From Promerops cafer (Eukaryota > Chordata > Aves > Passeriformes > Nectariniidae): DNA of 64,000 bases. The translations under genes were made by a program, and so were the position numbers. Every line of letters begins with the position of its first letter. Position 1 is the stretch's first letter. The DNA lies in the NCBI GenBank assembly GCA_013398275.1, contig VZSE01008980.1, positions 1,004,048 through 1,068,047 of the forward strand. Reading direction: 5' to 3'. The notes below the pieces were generated by a model. The model was not told the origin of the DNA, did no database searches, and saw nothing but the letters and a program-made list of their open reading frames with translations. Positions 58,960 to 64,000 of the stretch are shown piece by piece.

Positions 58960-59225
58960 TAGAATCCCAGAATGGTTTGGGTTGGGAGAGACCTTAAAGC
59001 TCATCCAGTTCCACCCCCTGCCATGGGCAGGGACACCTTCCACTGTCCCAGGTTGCTCCAAGCCCCTCCAACCTGGCCTTGGACAGGCATGGGGCAGCCG
59101 CAGCTTCTCTGGGCACCCTGTGCCAGGTCCTCACCACCCTCACAGCTGAGAATTTTTTTCCCATACCCATCTAACCCTGCTCCCTGTCAGTCCAAAGCCA
59201 TTCTCCTTTGCCCAGTCTCCCCACC
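58960..59225 (-). mobile_element. CR1 LINE 3' fragment, right member of tandem pair
   Basis: It starts at the CR1 tail (TAGAATCCCAGAATGGTTTG) two bases after the previous copy ends and runs through GCCATGGGCAGGGACACCTT and CTCTGGGCACCCTGTGCCAG to CCTTTGCCCAGTCTCCCC. It is a better-preserved copy in the same orientation. Confidence 0.92.
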
Positions 59226-61240
59226 CGGACAACCCAGAGGAATCAGTCCACCAGCAGCACGAGGAGTTTGGGCAAAGCCTGCTCCTGTCCTCCAGATTAG
59301 CCTGGTGGGAAGGGCTGCTTGGGAATTCGTGGCACACTCTGGCAGCACTGGGGAGGATAACCCAGGGCTGCCCTGATGCTGCCCATGACCGCAGCCTCCC
59401 TCCTTCCCAGGTTCCTCCTAATGCGATAACACTCAGCATAATAAATATTGTTAAAAGCAAAAGTCTCTCTGGAGACTTCGGGTCTCGGGCGCAGGTGTTC
59501 AGGCTGTGGTAATTGGGTGAGTCATTCATTAAAGGAAATGCAATTTAAAATCTATTACATTCTTTAAAACACAAAGCTTTTGATTTGTCCCACCCATTTC
59601 TGGCCCGAGCCCAGCAGTATCCGGGGTTCTCCTGTGCTTGTCAGGGCTATTTCTGCAGTGGAGCAGCACGACACAGACCTCACCCTCTCCCATCCCCTGA
59701 ATCCTGTTGGCTCATAAAATCTCCCCTCGGCTTTGCAAAGCCCTTTTAATTCCTAATTTTTATCAAATAACCAAAGAGGGGAAGTTGGAGAAACCTGGAA
59801 GATAAAAGAGGATACATCACGCCAAGCTGCAAGGATATATTGGATGATAAAACACAGCTCAGCTGAAGGACACAGGAAAACTCTTTAGTCTTGGGGAGGG
59901 AGAGAAAGGAGTTTGATGAAAGAAAATGCCAGGTGGTTTCTCCCAGCAGGGAAAGACACTGCAATAACCAACAACCAAAAAGTTAAAGACAGACAAATTA
60001 AATACAGCACAAATGTTTAGCAGCAAAGGTGATTAACCTTTAAAAGCCACTACCAATGGCAGCCCTGGGTTCGGCATCTCCCGAGATCCTTAAATCAACC
60101 CTGAACACCTTTTCAGAAGATTTATGTTCGGCAAACACCAAATCCAAGGCTCAGGAAAGAGGTTTCTAATGACTTTCCAGGGCCTGTTTATGTGATCTAA
60201 AAGTCCCTCCTGGCCCGAAATTCATTGCAGTGCTGCAGCTGATCCTCAGCTGATCTTGGGAAGCAAAATCCTGCCCGGCCAGCCCTGAGATCAAGACCCA
60301 AATCAGTCATTGAAGTTACTACAATCACCTAAAATTCAAGCTAAACCAAACGGGAGAAAGGTTCAATCAAACCTTCTCCTTCTGCCATATCCTCCTGTGC
60401 AATTGCTGGTGAATTTTGGGGAGAATAAAGCACAAAATGGTGGCTGCAGAGATTATCCTTGAGAATAACTCAGAATATATCGCATTTGAGGGTATAAATA
60501 TTGAGAATAATCTTAATAATAATAGGAAGAAGACTAGAACAAGCTTCTAGGTCCAATTTTTCAAATTCAGACAAGAAATAAGTTGACCCAAGCAGCTGCC
60601 GTGGCTTTGCAGGTACCCAAATACTGTTGACAATGGGTGGCTCAGTGCCACTGGTGAGGCAGGTACCAGGACAGGCTGTCCTGCTCCTTGGGCAGAACAA
60701 GCAGTGACAGAAAAACCACTGTAGAGCACTGTAACTGCATCAGCAGTGGAAGTTCTGTGTACACAGACCTACTGGCAGAGGGAAAAATCACACTTCCAGC
60801 CAGCAATATTAGAGTGGCAAACATTCCCAGTGCCAAGGTCTGCTGTGGCTCCTTCTCTCTGCCTTTTCTTTCCAAGAGGATGCCCTTCATCTGCTCTTGC
60901 CCCGAGCTCAGCGATCCCCAGGAGTCACTGGAGCTTTCTGGAGCTCACCTTGTGGTTACTGTGCACCACCCCCAGATCCCCCAGGGCTCTCACACAGCCT
61001 AAAGACACCACTGTGGAGGGGGAGGATGGTGCCCAAGACACTTCCATGGTCACAGCACTGTTCCAAACACCCGAATTCAGCACGAACACGGCACATGGGT
61101 CTCACCTGAGTGTTAGCACACAGAGAGCCCAGCCCAGCATCACCCTCCTGTTTAGATCCCCCTTCACTGCTGATTTATGTCAGCAGCCATTTCCAGCACC
61201 AGGCCTGGTCACAGCCCCCGTTCTCCCTCTCTGCTCCAGC
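59226..61240. other. Non-coding upstream DNA
   Basis: No exon or repeat is recognised. An AT-rich segment with homeodomain-type words lies at 59420-59580. The 206-codon plus frame starting at 60746 runs into the following CR1 and is not a gene. Confidence 0.5.
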
Positions 61241-61515
61241 ATCATGGAATGGTTTTGGTCCAGAGGGACCCTACAGCCCATCCCGTTCCAACCCCTGCCA
61301 TGGGCAGGGACACCTTCCACTGGACCAAGTTGCCCAAGTTGGTTTGAGAGTCTCAAACCATTGTAGTAGAGAAGCAGCTGGACTCAGAACCCAGTGCCAG
61401 GGCCTTTCCACCCTCACAGAGAAGAATTTCTTCCCAATATCCCATCTAACCCTGCCCTCTGGTAGTGGGAAGCCATTCCCCCTTGTCCTGCTACTACACT
61501 CCCCTGTGCAAAGTC
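61241..61515 (-). mobile_element. CR1 LINE 3' fragment with internal rearrangement
   Basis: ATCATGGAATGGTTTTGGTC, GCCATGGGCAGGGACACCTT, AGAATTTCTTCCCAATATCC and GGGAAGCCATTCCCCCTTGT identify a complement-oriented CR1 3' end. Between about 61338 and 61390 the expected CR1 sequence is replaced by shorter foreign sequence containing a 21-bp palindrome. Confidence 0.88.
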
Positions 61516-61724
61516 ACCCTCTGTCTGGTCTGGGATCACTTACTTTTCCAGCAAAAGCTTTCCCTGCAATACCAGTATTCCTGTCTTCTCCTGAGCTGGG
61601 CTCCCCCCAGGAAATTTCACCTCTCTGAGCCTCTACCACTGCTGACCCAGACTCGGATGTGCACGAGCTCAGGGCGTGCAGCCAGTGGAAACATGGACAT
61701 TTTATGGACAGGCCTTAATGGAGG

Positions 61725-61790
61725 GCCTGGCAGTGCTGGTTAACGGTTGGGCTTGATGATCTTAGAGGTTTTAATTATTGGATAATTATA
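61725..61790 (+). mobile_element. CR1 3' tail fragment
   Basis: GGCAGTGCTGGTTAACGGTT then GGGCTTGATGATCTTAGAGG is the sense 3' end of an older CR1 subfamily, truncated to about 60 bp. Confidence 0.72.
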
Positions 61791-62278
61791 GGATTTAGCC
61801 TTTGCCTGGCTGCCTGGGTGGCACAAGCAATAACCTGGAATGCAATGGCTCCTTCACCACACACCAGGGCTGAAACCTCAATGGCAGCATCTTCCTCCTC
61901 CACCCATTATTCCCAGCTGGTGGGTGCTTTTCCCTGCCTTGAGCACACTTCTGCCTTCACTGCCCCAACAGAAGCTCCCTGCACACTCTCAGCATTCCTG
62001 CAGGACATTTAATAAGATCCCACCACTCCAATTTCTGAGAGAAAAGCTCTCCTGACTTGTTCCTGGAGGCACTGGTGGAAATCAGTGATGTCTTCTCCAC
62101 CACAAGCTGGGAGGGGGCTGCATTTACCCAGGGAAGAGCTGGGCCTGGAGTCAGCAGCTTCACTCTGATCCAAGCAAGGTCAGAACTGGTGCTTTTGGAG
62201 AGCCACCAAAGGATCCGACACTCCTCGTCCCAAGCCCAGCGCTGTTTACCCACAGCCTGACTTCCAACAAAACCACAG
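61791..62278. other. Non-coding upstream DNA
   Basis: I see nothing recognisable here. It ends at the target site of the LTR. Confidence 0.5.
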
Positions 62279-62796
62279 TGATGCCTTTTCCTTGGTCTTG
62301 AAATTAAGAGCCAGACACAGTTAGGACATAAAGGGTTTTTACTTCAGTATTTAATAAGGGTCTTTCTGGTCTTAATGATCTTTATGATCTAAACACTTCG
62401 CCAAGGTGGAATGTGCCAAAAACGTACACACGCGGTGGATCGCGTATACAAAGTCAATTTTATTGACTTTGCAAATTAGCATATCTAACAAAGATGCTTC
62501 AATGAGAGGCTTGAATGAATAGTGTGATATCTCTTTATCCCAGAGTACTCTTCCCTAGATGGGCCTAATTTTAGTTCACAGGTTGTATTCTAGAGGAGAC
62601 TTTGGTTTCTCAAGATAGCGTAGGGCTTTCCAGCTTCCAGGTGTGAGGCTTTTAGGATGTTTGGTCTTTTGGCCTTACAGAATACCAGGACTATGCTAAG
62701 TTATCAGATCTAAGGAATTACAAGTATGCCTGTTAAGGGCACTGAGAATACATAAAAGGTATATAAAAGTAAAGGCAAAAAATTGCCATGGCATCA
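62279..62796 (-). mobile_element. Solo LTR of an endogenous retrovirus (518 bp)
   Basis: The element has perfect 7-bp terminal inverted repeats (TGATGCC ... GGCATCA) with canonical TG/CA ends, and is flanked by a 4-bp direct repeat ACAG (62275-62278 and 62797-62800), the expected target-site duplication. On the minus strand an AATAAA (complement at 62459-62464) is followed about 25 bases later by GTGTGTACGTTTTT (62419-62432 on plus), a normal poly(A) downstream element. This fixes the orientation and gives U3-R (62796 to about 62440) and U5 (about 62440 to 62279). No gag, pol or env sequence adjoins, so it is a recombined solo LTR. A 4-bp duplication points to a gammaretrovirus-like (class I) source; family assignment needs a repeat library. 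Confidence 0.88.
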
Positions 62797-63925
62797 ACAG
62801 GATGCCCACGAAGGCACAGAAACGCCTTGGTCTGTGCTAGGAGCCTGTAACACACCCGTGGTACCCAGCAAGGCTCCGAGCCCCAGCCTGCACCCCCCTG
62901 GCTGCCAGCTCACCCTTTGCCTGGGGATGCAGCCCTGCTTCCCGTGGATCCCCAGGCCAAGGAAATCTGGAAGCAGCACCTGACTCTGGCCTGCTTGGAG
63001 CAGCTTCCGAGCAGTTTTCTGGCTCTGAAAAAACCCAGCGAGGACTTGGCTGCTACCACACTCTGTGAGGGAGCAGCAAAGAAACCCACACGTGTCCTTG
63101 TCCTCTTTTTCCCTGTCTGGCCCTAGGGCAAGGGGACAAGATGCCCCTGTGAAGAAACAAAATCCCACCATAGAAAACACCCCAGGGAACTTGGCAGGGC
63201 TTTCCCAGGAGGAGGCAGGGAGCCGAGAGCTGGAGCTGCTCATCAGCTGCCTGCTGAACGTACCGAAGGGGTAAATTAAATTCATTCATCTCATCCCAAC
63301 TCACAATGGCAGCGTTTTCACCCAACACACACGTTTCTGACAATCAGCTTAATTTACTTCAATAATAAATGAAAAAGGGAAGTTTTCCTTTAGAAGAGAA
63401 ATCAGGACCAAGTGCCACGGCGCTTTTTGTGTGGATTTTTATGTGGGTTTTTTTAAAGCAAACTATTCAACTTGTTCTCTTTAAATAAAATGATTCCTTT
63501 ATCTATTATTCATTTGAAATGCAGAAGGAGGACACAAGAGACTGGAAGCGCATGGTTTGCTTCTGACACCTCTGGAATAGTTTTTAGGAAGACAAAATGC
63601 ACAGAGCTTAGAGGTTTGCTAGTTAGGAGCCCAAAACTTCCATTTCCTCTGGTTTATGATTTTATAATGTTGCCCATCACTCTGGTGTTTCCATGCAAAC
63701 TTTTGCTGGTTGAACCTGTGTTATTTGCTTGTTGGGATTGCTCAAGATCAGCGGGTTTTGTCCTGTGCCCACACATGTGAGATGCAGCTACACATGTTTA
63801 TACCAAGCCAAAAGTGATAGAGGTGACTGTAACAGCCAAAAAACCTCCAGCTTCAGTCAGGATATTCCTTAGGGAAACACTCCTGGGGATACAGATCCTG
63901 AAATGTTGGTTATCCCCCTTTTTTA
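62797..63925. other. Non-coding upstream DNA
   Basis: No exon is supported. The AT-rich segment at 63270-63510 (AAATTCATTCATC, CAGCTTAATTTACTTC, TTATTCATTTG) could be another conserved element, but the evidence is weak. Confidence 0.45.
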
Positions 63926-63970
63926 GGTGTAGCCTTGCACCAGGTGCCCAGAGCAGCTGCAGACCTGTCT
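63926..63970 (+). mobile_element. Possible CR1 fragment at window edge
   Basis: CCTTGCACCAGGTGCCCAGA and GCAGCTGCAG resemble the CTGGCACAGG.TGCCCAGAG portion of sense CR1, but the following sequence does not continue the match clearly. Confidence 0.3.
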
Positions 63971-64000
63971 CCTTTCCATCCCAACAGGCAGGATTCACCT

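Overview
The window reads as a piece of a bird genome, most likely a songbird (passerine). The main evidence is some twenty 3'-truncated CR1 retrotransposon copies; most share the tail typical of recent passerine CR1 subfamilies (GGGATAGTGGAAGGTGTCCC, or its complement). There is also one solo endogenous-retrovirus LTR and an eroded ancient CR1 reverse-transcriptase relic. No bacterial, phage or CRISPR features are present. Almost all long open frames are chance frames in GC-rich or repeat DNA.

I can support only one protein-coding feature: a 76-bp first coding exon on the minus strand at 48689-48764. It encodes a signal peptide that begins MAQAKMHHPVSW and ends LLLSQ, then reads into a splice donor (CAAG|GTAGGG). 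It matches one of the two alternative N-termini of neurotrimin (NTM, called CEPU-1 in chicken), a GPI-anchored IgLON cell-adhesion protein of neurons. The exon lies in a CpG island (about 47205-48860). A polypurine tract and a 564-base assembly gap lie directly upstream of it.

Layout: positions 1-48688 are the beginning of the long first intron, read right to left. They contain CR1 insertions, two pairs of diverged direct duplications (19.4/21.1 kb and 43.1/44.0 kb), a 31-bp minisatellite (18.13 kb), a degenerate tetranucleotide tract (4.8-5.1 kb), a GGGA run (42.45 kb), the ancient CR1 ORF2 relic (23.7-25.3 kb), and several AT-rich, repeat-free blocks that look like conserved non-coding elements. 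Positions 49509-64000 lie upstream of this promoter. They hold more such blocks, a tandem pair of CR1 copies (58.7-59.2 kb) and the 518-bp solo LTR (62279-62796), which has a 4-bp target-site duplication.

The remaining exons of the gene (Ig domains and GPI signal) would lie beyond the left edge. The best-supported discoveries are the NTM exon, the intact solo LTR with a poly(A) hairpin, the ancient CR1 relic, the two internal duplications and the GCATCC minisatellite inside the CpG island. I found no convincing novel gene system. The conserved-element calls rest on sequence character only and need alignment.
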